DNA of 64,000 bases from Bacillota bacterium (GTDB lineage Bacteria; Bacillota; UBA4882; UBA8346), in NCBI GenBank assembly GCA_023394955.1, contig JAEWZY010000004.1, positions 124,001 to 188,000 of the forward strand, given 5' to 3'. This document shows positions 1 through 8,245 of this stretch, one piece after another. Within the stretch, counting starts at the first letter, position 1. Every line of letters begins with the position of its first letter. The notes under the pieces are model-generated. The model worked only from the letters and a program-made list of their open reading frames with translations, ran no database searches and was not told the DNA's origin. A program made the position numbers and the translations under genes.

Positions 1-685
1 CACTAACTGGAAATTAACCGCCTGGAGTTATGCCGCTACCGCATTACAAGAATACTTTATAAATGGCAATCCGCCGCTGCAGACTTATGCGGACAACCGC
101 TGGTTCTGGGTAAGCAATGAAGGCGGCTATAACTGGGTCAACTTCAAAGCCTATGCCAACTATCCCACGACCAGCGGTTCAAGCAATCCCCGTTGTGAAT
201 TGCGGGAGATGACTTCCAATGGTCTCAATGAAATTTATTGGGATCTGACCTCCGCCAATCAGCGCTCAATGGAATGGATCTGTAAAATAACTCAAGCGCC
301 CAGTTCCGGTAAGGTATGTATCGCCCAGATTCACGCTAAGTCTGATTCATACGATGATTTAATCCGGGTTCAAGTCAGAGCCGCAGCTAATGCAAGCATT
401 GGCGCGACTGGGACTCTTTACGTGATGGGTTATGTATGTAACGATACCGCCGATGATATTGGCGGCTACACTTTGGGTGACGAGCTACACCTGGAAATAG
501 TAGCCGTTAACAGCACTATCACGCTTAACCGGGTAAACGCCAACGGCAGCAGGACTCAACTAAAACGCTACACCGGCATCGGTTCGACCGAGAATTACTT
601 TAAGGCAGGCAACTATTTGCAGTCCAAGCCGACTTCCGGTACGGGCACCGTTATGTTCCGTTACCTGAGGACTACTCCCCATTGA
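1..685 (+). CDS. PL7 family alginate lyase, 3' part (5' end outside window)
   Basis: The open frame runs into the window from upstream (first full codon at base 2) and encodes about 227 residues. It carries the three hallmark motifs of the polysaccharide lyase 7 fold (alginate_lyase2): an R-x-E-L-R-type strand seen as RCELREM, the catalytic QIH strand (AQIHAKS), and the C-terminal YFKAGNYLQ strand with the catalytic Tyr. The family cleaves alginate or related polyuronates by beta-elimination. The signal peptide and any accessory domains would lie upstream. A hairpin follows about 40 bp after the stop. The internal TTG at 200 is not a start, because homology is continuous before it. The family call is firm; the substrate (poly-M, poly-G or glucuronan) cannot be read from sequence. 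Confidence 0.87.
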   Translation, partial: TNWKLTAWSYAATALQEYFINGNPPLQTYADNRWFWVSNEGGYNWVNFKAYANYPTTSGSSNPRCELREMTSNGLNEIYWDLTSANQRSMEWICKITQAPSSGKVCIAQIHAKSDSYDDLIRVQVRAAANASIGATGTLYVMGYVCNDTADDIGGYTLGDELHLEIVAVNSTITLNRVNANGSRTQLKRYTGIGSTENYFKAGNYLQSKPTSGTGTVMFRYLRTTPH

Positions 686-725
686 TTACTGATTGATTAT
701 ATAATAAATCTTTTACATAACTGAA

Positions 726-760
726 AAGAACCGTTCAGTAATATTACCGGACGGTTCTTG
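726..760 (+). terminator. Hairpin after alginate lyase
   Basis: Inverted repeat AAGAACCGT / ACGGTTCTT with a loop of about 15 nt lies 40 bp after the lyase stop and before the ABC operon. The T-tract is poor (CTTGTATC), so it may terminate weakly. Confidence 0.5.
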
Positions 761-813
761 TATCAGTTTCATCGCTCAGAGCTTTTGCATCTTTTATAAA
801 ATGGAGCAACCAA

Positions 814-1605
814 GTGGATATCTATTGGGAATTTGTCAAGAAATCATTTTTACAGAAATTTGTGTACCGGGACGACTCATATATCCAAATCTTCGGGACC
901 TTAATTAAACTATTTATTTTGATGAGCGCCTGGACAGCCCTTTATCACGGCAAAACCGAAATTAACGGGATTACCTTAGCGGACATGATCAGCTTTGTAA
1001 CGATCAATATTGTCGTTTCAGCCCTCACTAATTCACGGGTGGCTGAAAAGATCGCCGTGAAAGTTAACGATGGCAGTATTGCCGTTGACTTTGTAAAACC
1101 GATTAGTTTTCGTTTCTTTATGCTCGCCGACGAACTGGGCGAAAACTTGTACCGGGCGGTTTTCAATACTATTCCTGCCTGTTTATTTGCAACATTGTTA
1201 TGGGGATTCCGTCTGCCGGCAGATCCGGTTCGCTTGGGGGTTTTTTTACTAAGTTTAATCAATGGTATTGTTTTGGTAATGTACCTCAATTATGTTTTCG
1301 GATTATTGGCTTTCTGGTTTAAAACCGCATTTCACATTAATTGGTTTATGGGAGCATTATACGAATTGTTCTCCGGAACCTTTGTTCCACTCTGGTTTTA
1401 TCCGAAAATACTCTTTAATATCAGTGTATTTCTGCCGTTTCGCTATATCTCCTTTGAACCGATTTCGATCTTTCTCGAAAAAATTTCTTTAATGGATTCG
1501 TTAAAAGTAATCGTTTGGCAGCTAATATGGATATTGATACTGGCCGGGTTGGATAACTTCATTTGGGGCAAGGCCCAATCAAAAGTAACCGTCCACGGAG
1601 GTTGA
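814..1605 (+). CDS. ABC-2 type transporter permease (COG4587-like)
   Basis: A 263-residue integral membrane protein with about six hydrophobic segments. It resembles the first permease of the COG4586/4587/3694 exporter set (DUF990/ABC-2 family), which is found in Bacillota as ATPase plus two different permeases. The GTG start follows an AATGGAGC ribosome site. The stop is 7 bp before the next permease and the ATPase follows, so the three form one operon. The transported substrate is unknown; family members are annotated as uncharacterised drug or lipid exporters. No soluble binding protein is encoded nearby, which fits export. Confidence 0.8.
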   Translation: MDIYWEFVKKSFLQKFVYRDDSYIQIFGTLIKLFILMSAWTALYHGKTEINGITLADMISFVTINIVVSALTNSRVAEKIAVKVNDGSIAVDFVKPISFRFFMLADELGENLYRAVFNTIPACLFATLLWGFRLPADPVRLGVFLLSLINGIVLVMYLNYVFGLLAFWFKTAFHINWFMGALYELFSGTFVPLWFYPKILFNISVFLPFRYISFEPISIFLEKISLMDSLKVIVWQLIWILILAGLDNFIWGKAQSKVTVHGG

Positions 1606-1612
1606 AAGATCG

Positions 1613-2413
1613 ATGTATTATTTTCAGTTATATTTGGAGTTTATCAAAATACGGGTCCAGGCGCAAATGACCGATCGGGCGGCCTTTTTTTTCTTGTCTC
1701 TGGGGAAGATTGTCGGTTTCGGAGCGGAAGCGATGGTAATCTGGATTATGGTGGACCGCTTTAAAACCATCGGCAGCTGGTCCGCAAATGAGGTAATGTT
1801 CCTGTTTGCCTTGAACCTAGTTACCTATTCGATTGCGGCTTTCTTTTTATACCACCCCTTCACCAAACTGCCCATCAGGATTCAGGCGGGCGAGTTTGAC
1901 GAAATTCTTACCAAACCATTAAACGGAATGTTTTATTTAATCAGCCGGGAAGTGAGCACCGGCTATTTTGGAAACTTATCTATTTCTATACTAATTGGCG
2001 CAATTAGCTTTAGTAAGCTTGCCATCAGTTTAAATCCGGTCAATGCGTTCTTTTTAATTACGGCTATTCTCGGAGGAACTTTGATTCAAGGGGCAATCTT
2101 CATTTTTGCCTATACGCCATCATTCTGGTTGGTTCAGAATAATAGTTTTAGCCGGATCCTGATGGACTTTCGAAGCTTTACCCGTTTTCCGCTTTCCATT
2201 TATAACGGGGGAATTCAGGTCTTTTTAACATTGGTGTTACCCTATGCCTTTATCAATTATTATCCGGCTCATTACTTTTTGGGAAAAAATGAGCTATCGA
2301 TTTTTCACCCAATCTTTCAATATCTTTCATTGCCGATGGGATTGTTCCTGTTTGGCGCGGCATATCTCTTTTGGAGTTTTGCCTTGAAACATTATAAGAG
2401 TACCGGCTCATAA
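1613..2413 (+). CDS. ABC-2 type transporter permease (COG3694-like)
   Basis: A 266-residue polytopic protein, second permease of the exporter. The N-terminal part (YLEFIKIRVQAQMTDRAAFF) and the mid-region phrase FDEILTKPLNGMFYLISRE are typical of this ABC-2 permease subfamily, in which a cytoplasmic loop precedes the central helices. It is translated right after its partner permease and 12 bp before the ATPase, with AAGGGGG as the ribosome site for that next gene. It presumably forms a heterodimeric channel with the product of the preceding gene. Confidence 0.8.
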   Translation: MYYFQLYLEFIKIRVQAQMTDRAAFFFLSLGKIVGFGAEAMVIWIMVDRFKTIGSWSANEVMFLFALNLVTYSIAAFFLYHPFTKLPIRIQAGEFDEILTKPLNGMFYLISREVSTGYFGNLSISILIGAISFSKLAISLNPVNAFFLITAILGGTLIQGAIFIFAYTPSFWLVQNNSFSRILMDFRSFTRFPLSIYNGGIQVFLTLVLPYAFINYYPAHYFLGKNELSIFHPIFQYLSLPMGLFLFGAAYLFWSFALKHYKSTGS

Positions 2414-2425
2414 GGGGGTATCTCA

Positions 2426-3403
2426 GTGTCTTTTATTGAAGTCAATAACGTTTCGAAGGAATTTCAGGTTTACATCCGGCGGAAGGGATTTGTCAATTCG
2501 GTAAAATCTCTTTTTCAGCGTTCCTATGAGGTGAAAAAAGCGGTCGAAAATATCAGTTTTCATATAGATAAGGGAGAGTTGGTGGGATATATCGGCCCCA
2601 ATGGAGCCGGTAAATCGACTACCATTAAAATGCTGTCCGGAATATTGTATCCGTCTTCGGGCGAAATACGAGTAAACGGGCGGATACCATACGAAAACCG
2701 GAAAGAAAACGCCATGCGGATTGGGATCGTTTTTGGCCAAAGATCCCAATTGTATTGGGATTTGCCGATGGAAGAGACGTTCGAATTATATAAGAAAATG
2801 TATCGGATTAATGAAAACAAATTCCGGCGAAACCTGGATTTTTTTGTGGAACTCTTGGATATGAAGGAGTTTTTACATCGCCCGGTCCGGCAATTGAGCC
2901 TCGGTCAGAAAATGCGGGCCAACCTGGCAGTGGCTTTGCTCCATGACCCAGAGATCATTTACTTGGATGAACCCACGATTGGACTGGATGTCGTCGCCAA
3001 GGAGCGGATTAGAAGATTTATCAAAGAGGTTAATCAGGAAAAAAAGACTACGGTAATCTTAACTACTCACGACATGACAGACATTGAAAAAGTTTGCGAC
3101 CGGATTATGATGATCGATCACGGACGGATTCTACATGACGGCCCGCTGGAGGGTTTTATCGAGAAAAATAGCGGGGGGCATATGTTGACGGTTACCTTTT
3201 CAGGCCCCAATGTCCGGATCGCCGATCCCCGGTTTAAAGTCATCAAGGACGAAGGAGTCCTTAAAGTAATGTTATTTAAGAAGGAAGAAATCAGCGTTGC
3301 CGAAGCAATAACCGTAATTACCCGGAATTATGATATTACCGACTTGAATCTGAAGGAACCGGAGATTGAAGAGATTGTCCGGGGGCTTTATGATAAGCAT
3401 TAA
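2426..3403 (+). CDS. ABC-2 transporter ATP-binding protein (COG4586-like)
   Basis: A 325-residue ATPase that energises the two preceding permeases. Visible motifs in order: Walker A GPNGAGKST (around residue 59), Q-loop GIVFGQRSQLYWDLP, signature LSLGQ, Walker B IIYLDEPTIGLD and switch histidine TTHDM. About 85 C-terminal residues after the nucleotide-binding domain form the accessory domain usual for this subfamily. The length fits COG4586, whose N-terminus has a characteristic extension (FQVYIRRKGF...) before the Walker A. GTG start with ribosome site AAGGGGG. Last gene of the operon. Confidence 0.88.
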   Translation: MSFIEVNNVSKEFQVYIRRKGFVNSVKSLFQRSYEVKKAVENISFHIDKGELVGYIGPNGAGKSTTIKMLSGILYPSSGEIRVNGRIPYENRKENAMRIGIVFGQRSQLYWDLPMEETFELYKKMYRINENKFRRNLDFFVELLDMKEFLHRPVRQLSLGQKMRANLAVALLHDPEIIYLDEPTIGLDVVAKERIRRFIKEVNQEKKTTVILTTHDMTDIEKVCDRIMMIDHGRILHDGPLEGFIEKNSGGHMLTVTFSGPNVRIADPRFKVIKDEGVLKVMLFKKEEISVAEAITVITRNYDITDLNLKEPEIEEIVRGLYDKH

Positions 3404-3453
3404 ACGGTCTTGGATAGCGTCTAATTTCTAATCCGGCGATTACAATAAGTTAT

Positions 3454-3735
3454 CTAATAATTAGGTGTCAACTGCTTGTTACTCCCTTTGATCAACCCTT
3501 GATTAATGACTTCCCATAAATACAAGGATGCCACGGTCCGGTAGGGGGCCCATTTCTTAGCATAGACACGCATGGTTCGTTCGGCCGGGAGCTTTTTTAG
3601 TCCGTAAAGCCACTGGATGGACCGTTTTAACCCCAGGTCTCCGAAGAAAAGCACATCCAGTCTGCCCAGGAAGAAGATGAGAAACATCTCCGCCGTCCAT
3701 CGTCCGTCGTAATCTCCGATTGCATTGATTAACAA
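3454..3735 (-). pseudogene. DNA-3-methyladenine glycosylase (AlkA/HhH-GPD) C-terminal remnant
   Basis: The 93-residue frame reads as the C-terminal third of an AlkA-type base-excision glycosylase: GRWTAEMFLIFFLGR, then GDLGLKR with the aspartate position expected for catalysis, then KWAPYRTVASLYLWE. The helix-hairpin-helix itself is garbled (IGDYDGRW in place of the usual G-I-G-R-W), and the N-terminal ~200 residues are missing. Just upstream, another frame offers ATG at 3806 and 22 codons before a stop; this could be a leftover 5' end but has no recognisable family features. A non-functional remnant is by far the likeliest reading. Confidence 0.75.
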
Positions 3736-3840
3736 TCCTAATCTGGGATCGGAGGAGCATAAGACTGCAGGATGCTGTCGCCGATTTTGAACTCTAGTTT
3801 TGCCATGGTTATATTATTGGTGATTTAAGGGTAAAAAACC

Positions 3841-3902
3841 TTCCGCCTCACCCCTTTTTCCCCTCTCCATCGTTACGGCGATGGAGAGGGGAGACAAGTT
3901 GA
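3841..3902. repeat. Dispersed palindromic repeat element, copy A
   Basis: A 13-bp perfect inverted repeat, CCCCTCTCCATCG (3860-3872) / CGATGGAGAGGGG (3879-3891), with a 6-nt loop, preceded by CCTCACCCC. Related CCTCACCCC ... CCCCTCT ... AGAGGGG ... GTGAG arrangements occur near 6180-6320 and 54380-54490, which suggests a REP/MITE-like dispersed element. Confidence 0.65.
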
Positions 3903-4028
3903 GTCAAGGCGCCTTTTCAGCGATTGGAGGGCCTTACGCCGCAAGGGAGCCGAAGTAGCCGGTTTCAGGATGTGAAAGCGCTAAAGTTGGTTTAAAGGTT
4001 TAAAAATTAAATCTGTTAGCTTTATTCA

Positions 4029-5453
4029 TTAAAAGATCAGGTTTAGCTGTAACAATTCGTACGCTTGCAACAGTTTATTGAGATTTTCGATTCGCTTTTC
4101 GGGTGTTGGATGAGTGGAGAAAATTTTGTCAATGGCATAAATTTTTTGTTGGCGCATATCGGTAAATTTCCCCATCACCATTTGATAAGAAAGATGATCC
4201 ATACCGGTGCGTTTTAAATGGGAGAGCGCCACTGCATCGGCTTCATTTTCTTGTTCGCGGGAGTATCCCTTTAAAACCAATTCAGTCATGACCACGGTTA
4301 ATAATAATGTTTCCGAATCTTCGTAGTTTTTATTTGAAGCTAAAAATAAAGCGCTAAAAAACATAGCCGCCAATTTTTGGCGATAGTTTATTATCGAGTG
4401 TTTTTTCTCGATGTGTCCCATCTCGTGAGCTATCACAAAAGCCAACTCGTCATCTGATTCGACAATATCGAGCAACCCTGTGGTTATGTAGATATAACCG
4501 TTAGGAGACGCAAACGCATTGACTTCAGTTGAATCGAGTATCCGAAATTTAAAATTAACATTTTTGCGATAAGTATCTTTCAATAAAGGGACGGCCACCC
4601 TTTCCACCCAGGCGAGTAATTCCGGATTATTATCGACGCGATAATAATATTCAATAGTTCCACAACCCTCACTGCCCAACCTTTCTTCCAGAACCCGGTC
4701 GCTATATGAAAAACTTTTGTAAGACGGAAAACAAATCGGACAGGGACGATATTGCCCTTCTTCAGCTTCAATCCGGGAATCGAAACTCTCACAATTGGTT
4801 TCGCTTGGAGCATGATTAGTATTTAATAGATGATACATTCTACTGGTTTTATTACCCACCACTTGAACATCGGATGAACGTAGATTCCCTGAGCTTGGTT
4901 CGGCTGTTTCCAAGCTAAGATAATTATTGATTAGTTGGGATACCGAATTGGCAAACGCCGCTTGCCTTGCGCCGTCACTAAACCCTTCGCCGTTATAGTT
5001 CGTTTCGGTATATTCTATACAATTAACCACATATAATCCGAGAAGAAGTTGATAGCTTTTTTTGGATTTTTCTCTTTTGACTTCACTGTAACCATTGATA
5101 TCTAAAACCAATAATTGGGCTATTCCCAACTCAGCTCCGATGGAATACAAGTCCGTTACGGTGCAAAGATTGGCGGCTTCATAGTAACTATCAAGCTTTT
5201 TTTTACTCATTAGCTCCTTGACTTTTTCGTGACTAATGAATTGTACCGAGCCTTGTTTTTGGATATTTGCGACAAATTCTTCAACTACTAATCGTTCCAG
5301 TTTATTACCGCCCACTGTGTCAACGCCGCTATAATTATTGATTTTGAGTAGGCCGACGGTTGGCTTTTCCATACCAAAGGCAGGTGTTGCTAAGCCGATT
5401 GTAATCAAAAAAACTAAACTAATCGACACTATTTGTTTGACATATTTTGGCAT
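4029..5453 (-). CDS. Secreted CsgG-like / zinc-knuckle / M48 metallopeptidase
   Basis: A 474-residue exported protein. The ATG at 5453 is chosen because it follows AAAGGAGG by 6 nt and opens a clean signal peptide (MPKYVKQIVSISLVFLITIG, cleavage near ATPAFG-M). An upstream in-frame ATG at 5519 lacks this. Residues ~30-180 resemble the CsgG/FlgO fold (PTVGLLKINNYSG, then the synthase-like GAELGIAQLLVLDINGYSEV). Residues ~206-244 hold H-x(n)-C-x-S-F-x-S-R-x-E-A-x(4)-YRPCPIC, the Cys/His zinc-knuckle motif seen in Ada-like and nuclease tails. Residues ~280-465 are an M48 peptidase with HEMGH (342-346) and the third ligand in SREQENEADA. All catalytic residues are present. The role is probably envelope protein quality control; the substrate is unknown. 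No operon partner. Confidence 0.82.
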   Translation of the reverse strand: MPKYVKQIVSISLVFLITIGLATPAFGMEKPTVGLLKINNYSGVDTVGGNKLERLVVEEFVANIQKQGSVQFISHEKVKELMSKKKLDSYYEAANLCTVTDLYSIGAELGIAQLLVLDINGYSEVKREKSKKSYQLLLGLYVVNCIEYTETNYNGEGFSDGARQAAFANSVSQLINNYLSLETAEPSSGNLRSSDVQVVGNKTSRMYHLLNTNHAPSETNCESFDSRIEAEEGQYRPCPICFPSYKSFSYSDRVLEERLGSEGCGTIEYYYRVDNNPELLAWVERVAVPLLKDTYRKNVNFKFRILDSTEVNAFASPNGYIYITTGLLDIVESDDELAFVIAHEMGHIEKKHSIINYRQKLAAMFFSALFLASNKNYEDSETLLLTVVMTELVLKGYSREQENEADAVALSHLKRTGMDHLSYQMVMGKFTDMRQQKIYAIDKIFSTHPTPEKRIENLNKLLQAYELLQLNLIF

Positions 5454-5599
5454 CCAAGTTCCTCCTTTTGGGCTAATATTATTTAACCTTAAATAGTAAT
5501 TTCGGCAAAAAGTTTCCATAAAAATATTCGTTAATATTATCGTTTATCCTTTAATTATTAAGATGTAAATAAGGGACTCGTTGAACAGGGATGCGACCG

Positions 5600-6150
5600 C
5601 CGTTTTTGAACTGCTCACGTGAAGTTGGGAACCGGCGTTTTGAAGTTGGTCAACTGCCGGCTCGGAGTTCCGGACTGCTCTCTCGGAGCTAATAAACCCA
5701 TTTTTGAAGTTGGAAACCGCTCATTTGGAGTTCGAAACCGTGTGTCCGGAGTTGGGAACTGCTCCTATGGGGTTCGGAACTTGCGATTTGGAGTTGGTCA
5801 ACTGGACGCTCGGAGTTCCGGACTGCTCGCTTGGAGTTCAGAACTGCTCGCACGGAATTGGGAACCGCTGGTTTGCAGTTGGGAACTGCAGGGTGTTTCA
5901 GTTTTGAACCGCTCGCTTGCTGTTGGGAACTGCTCGCCTGGAGTCGGGAGCTGCATGCGCGGAGTTAAAAGCCGCATTGTTGGAGTTTTGAACCGCTCAT
6001 TTGCCCTTCGGGAACCGGTCTTTGAAAGTTTTGAACTGCTGATTATCAATTCAGGACTGCTGGTTTGGAGTTCGGAACTGCTGACGTGGAGTTCGAAACT
6101 GCTCGCACGGAGTCAGGAACTGCAGATTCGGAGTTTGGAACCGGATGACT
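5600..6150. repeat. Imperfect 21-bp tandem satellite, about 25 units
   Basis: Units of the form GGAGTTCGGAACTGCTCGCAC (21 bp, diverged) repeat head to tail. The cleanest run is about 6074-6145. Because 21 is a multiple of three, several frames stay open on both strands and give heptapeptide-repeat pseudo-proteins (for example frames from 5619 and 5704 on the plus strand and 6049 on the minus strand). They lack ribosome sites and gene-like composition, so I treat the whole block as non-coding. Confidence 0.8.
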
Positions 6151-6344
6151 ACGAAGCTTCAGAATATAAGGGGGTCGATCGCCTCACCCCCGAAACCTGG
6201 TCGGCTATAGATTCAACATGTTTCCCCTCTCCCTGAAAGCAAGCTCATTCCGGCTGTTGTGAGAGGGGAACGGCGCTTGGGTTTCAAATAGCGCCCGAGT
6301 TCGCGGAGGAGTGAGGCGAAGTTTGGCCCCGAACCATTCTTTAA
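6151..6344. repeat. Dispersed palindromic repeat element, copy B
   Basis: Contains CGCCTCACCCCC near 6180, TTTCCCCTCTCC near 6220, GAGAGGGGAACG near 6262 and GGAGTGAGGCGAAG near 6308. This is the same outer/inner inverted layout as copy A at 3841 but longer and more diverged. It directly abuts the 21-bp satellite. Confidence 0.5.
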
Positions 6345-6488
6345 TTATCTTGGTCTTGTCCCGTCTCTGATAACGGTTCTTTCAATGGTGGGCAGCATTT
6401 TACGTTGGTTAAAGTCACTGACTCTGCTTACCAGGATGTCGATGGGTTTTGTTTTGATATTTCCCTGTGATGTGGGTAATGAATAGAT
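6345..6488 (-). pseudogene. Short C-terminal gene fragment, unidentified
   Basis: On the minus strand an uninterrupted frame of about 47 codons ends in TAA at 6347-6345 and reads like a genuine protein tail (segment KPIDILVSRVSDFNQRKMLP, ending RDGTRPR). It has no start codon and no ribosome site. It could be the end of a nucleotidyltransferase-like or other accessory protein, but I cannot assign it. The surroundings (satellite, TA-like genes) fit a decayed mobile or defence gene. Confidence 0.3.
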
Positions 6489-6758
6489 TCCTTATCAAAA
6501 GAACAAAGGAAAACTCGATAGTATGGCGATTTTAGTCAGGAAGATATCCGGTTTTTAAATCAAGCGATTGTTCAATTTTTAAGAACGCTTAATAATAAAT
6601 GTTCTAAATTATGCTCGCTGCAGGACGGGTCAAACTAGCGGAGGACAGGGAGGTCCGGGAGCGGGGGCACCCACTAGAAACCGGGATGAATGAAGGAGGG
6701 CTCCGGAACAGTGGGCTCAAATTGAATTGAGGTGAACCCGAAGATTGGAATGACTTAG
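6489..6758. other. Intergenic stretch, no gene recognised
   Basis: No convincing gene. Bases 6610-6730 are purine-rich (GGAGGACAGGGAGGTCCGG and similar) and could be the relic of a structured RNA or a coding fragment, but no family could be matched. Confidence 0.4.
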
Positions 6759-6787
6759 TTAACAAGTATTCTTTTTTTTGATATACT
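6759..6787 (+). promoter_or_regulatory. Sigma-A-type promoter of the PIN locus
   Basis: TTAACA (6759-6764), a 17-bp spacer and TATACT (6782-6787): five of six consensus bases in both boxes. Transcription would start near 6794, only about 10 nt before the ribosome-binding-like AAAGGGGG at 6804-6811. Confidence 0.65.
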
Positions 6788-6811
6788 GGAGATAGACCTT
6801 TTGAAAGGGGG

Positions 6812-7261
6812 ATTTATTTAGATAATTGTTGTTTCAATAGACCGTTTGATGACCAGACTCAGTTACGGATTAGACTTGAAACGGAAGCTAAGTTATATAT
6901 TCAAGCAAGAATCCTGGATGGTAAGTACAACCTTGCATGGTCATATATGCTGGATTTTGAGAATGCTCAAAATCCATTTGAGCAAAGAAAGGAAACAGTC
7001 CAAAATTGGCGTGAAATAGCTTTCATTGATATTAATGAAAACGACAAAGTAATCAGTTTGGCGGAAAAGATAGCGTCAAAAGGGCTTAAGCCCAAAGATG
7101 CATTGCATATTGCTTGTGCAATTGTTGCGGGTTGTGAATACTTTATCACAACAGATAGCAAAATACTTAACAAAAGCGTTGAAGGTATTATACTGATAGA
7201 TCCGATTGGGTTTATCAAGTTAGAGGAGGATATTTACAATGATGACCGATACCGTTCTTAA
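6812..7261 (+). CDS. PIN-domain toxin-like ribonuclease, canonical start codon missing
   Basis: About 149 residues with PIN-domain features: N-terminal IYLDNCCFNRPFDDQ carrying the first acidic residue, central LETEAKLYIQ, then KPKDALHIACAIV and the C-terminal YFITTDSKIL with the later acidic residues. PIN proteins are Mg2+-dependent RNases, usually VapC-like toxins. Family members normally begin Met-Lys-Ile-Tyr-Leu-Asp; here the ATT for Ile abuts the AAAGGGGG ribosome site with no ATG/GTG/TTG in frame (a TGA closes the frame at 6779). The first in-frame ATG is at 6947, inside the domain. Translation may use ATT, may need a slip in the G5 run, or the gene is silenced. It overlaps the next gene by 23 bp. 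Confidence 0.7.
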   Translation: MYLDNCCFNRPFDDQTQLRIRLETEAKLYIQARILDGKYNLAWSYMLDFENAQNPFEQRKETVQNWREIAFIDINENDKVISLAEKIASKGLKPKDALHIACAIVAGCEYFITTDSKILNKSVEGIILIDPIGFIKLEEDIYNDDRYRS

Positions 7262-7442
7262 AAGCACCGGTATGAAGATTTTAATAGAGAAACTTGGAAA
7301 GGTCGAAGCCGAGAGATTTATAGCGTTGGTGATTAAAGAACCGTTTGATTACACAAAATGGCAAAGTGAAATTTTCGAAGGTATGTCCGTGAAAGAAGTA
7401 AGCGAAGCGGCTATGGAATATCGAAAAAATCAGGATCAATAA
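7239..7442 (+). CDS. Small partner protein of the PIN gene (putative antitoxin)
   Basis: 67 residues, acidic and helical (EKLGKVEAERFIALVIKEPF, then DYTKWQSEIFEGMSVKEVSEA). I do not recognise a named DNA-binding fold. A strong AGAGGAGG site at 7222-7229 precedes two adjacent ATGs (7239 and 7242). The gene overlaps the end of the PIN frame, so the two are translationally coupled. Position and size suggest an antitoxin, but this is inference from context. It ends 42 bp before the convergent Uma2 gene. Confidence 0.65.
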   Translation: MMTDTVLKSTGMKILIEKLGKVEAERFIALVIKEPFDYTKWQSEIFEGMSVKEVSEAAMEYRKNQDQ

Positions 7443-7483
7443 CAATCAAGATGCTGCGCTCATTAGGGATCGCTAAAACTAAC

Positions 7484-8221
7484 CTAAACGGAATTTAAAA
7501 TATCCTTCAAATGTAACTTCAGGCCCTCAAAAACCGTAGACCTAACCGTATCTTCTTCCTGGATTACAGTTAAACTCCTAATATCTCTTTCTTTTGAAAA
7601 AGAATATTGCATAATCCTTTTGCCTTCCAAATCCACAACCCAAAACTCCGAAACGCCGCTTTTCATGTAAAGGTTTAATTTGGTGACCAGATCCTTGCCT
7701 TTGGTCGAGGGCGACAATACTTCCACGATTAGGGCGGGTATCCCTTCATACTTGTTATCGGCATTGACTTTGTCCAGATCGCAAATTACAATCAGATCCG
7801 GCTGGACCACATTGGGATCTTCCTCGAACTTGGTGGCAAAACCGAAAAGTCTTACATCCAAGGGGGCTGTTAATGAACGACAGGGTTTTCCTTTAAAAAA
7901 GTTATAAAAATGTCCGGCAATTTCATTAACAACGAGTTGATGGCTGAAACTAGGGGAAGTCATCAGATAAATCTCGCCGTCGATCAGTTCGTACCTTTGA
8001 TCGGATGAGTTTATCAGGGTTAGATATTCTTCATAACTGATTCTTTTTGGGGTCAGATATTCTTTGGCCTCTTCATGAAGGAGAAAATAGTCGGGCTCGG
8101 TATAGCGGGTGAGCTTAGCGACGTTTTTTCCGTTTTTGGTGATAATAATGTCTTCCTTTTCCGTCAGGGAAAGATATTTTCCAAAAGCATTCTGCAGGTC
8201 AGTGGTATTAACACGCATCAT
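7484..8221 (-). CDS. Phd/YefM-like antitoxin domain fused to Uma2 endonuclease-like domain
   Basis: 245 residues. Residues 1-42 (VNTTDLQNAFGKYLSL ... DIIITKNGKNVAKLTRY) match the Phd/YefM antitoxin DNA-binding fold. From about 58 onward is a Uma2 (DUF820) domain of the PD-(D/E)xK superfamily: RYELIDGEIYLM, VVQPDLIVICD, ALIVEVLSPST and KLNLYMKSGVSEFWVVD supply the expected acidic and Lys/Glu positions. GGAGGTG lies just upstream of paired ATGs at 8221 and 8218; the second has better spacing. A consensus promoter with internal repeats precedes it (8246-8288). The function of Uma2 proteins is largely unproven; a self-regulated nuclease is an inference. Confidence 0.8.
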   Translation of the reverse strand: MMRVNTTDLQNAFGKYLSLTEKEDIIITKNGKNVAKLTRYTEPDYFLLHEEAKEYLTPKRISYEEYLTLINSSDQRYELIDGEIYLMTSPSFSHQLVVNEIAGHFYNFFKGKPCRSLTAPLDVRLFGFATKFEEDPNVVQPDLIVICDLDKVNADNKYEGIPALIVEVLSPSTKGKDLVTKLNLYMKSGVSEFWVVDLEGKRIMQYSFSKERDIRSLTVIQEEDTVRSTVFEGLKLHLKDILNSV

Positions 8222-8245
8222 AACACCTCCTTCATTATGGCTATA

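Noticed and set aside
945..1289. Minus-strand 114-codon frame inside the ABC permease gene
   Set aside because: A shadow of the plus-strand gene: no ribosome site and no family features.
5619..6236. 205-codon frame in the 21-bp satellite as a heptad-repeat protein gene
   Set aside because: No ribosome site; the frame is open only because the repeat length is divisible by three, and several other frames on both strands are open for the same reason.
6610..6730. Purine-rich block as a group II intron end or structured RNA
   Set aside because: No domain V-like hairpin or reverse transcriptase gene is present; the similarity is compositional only.
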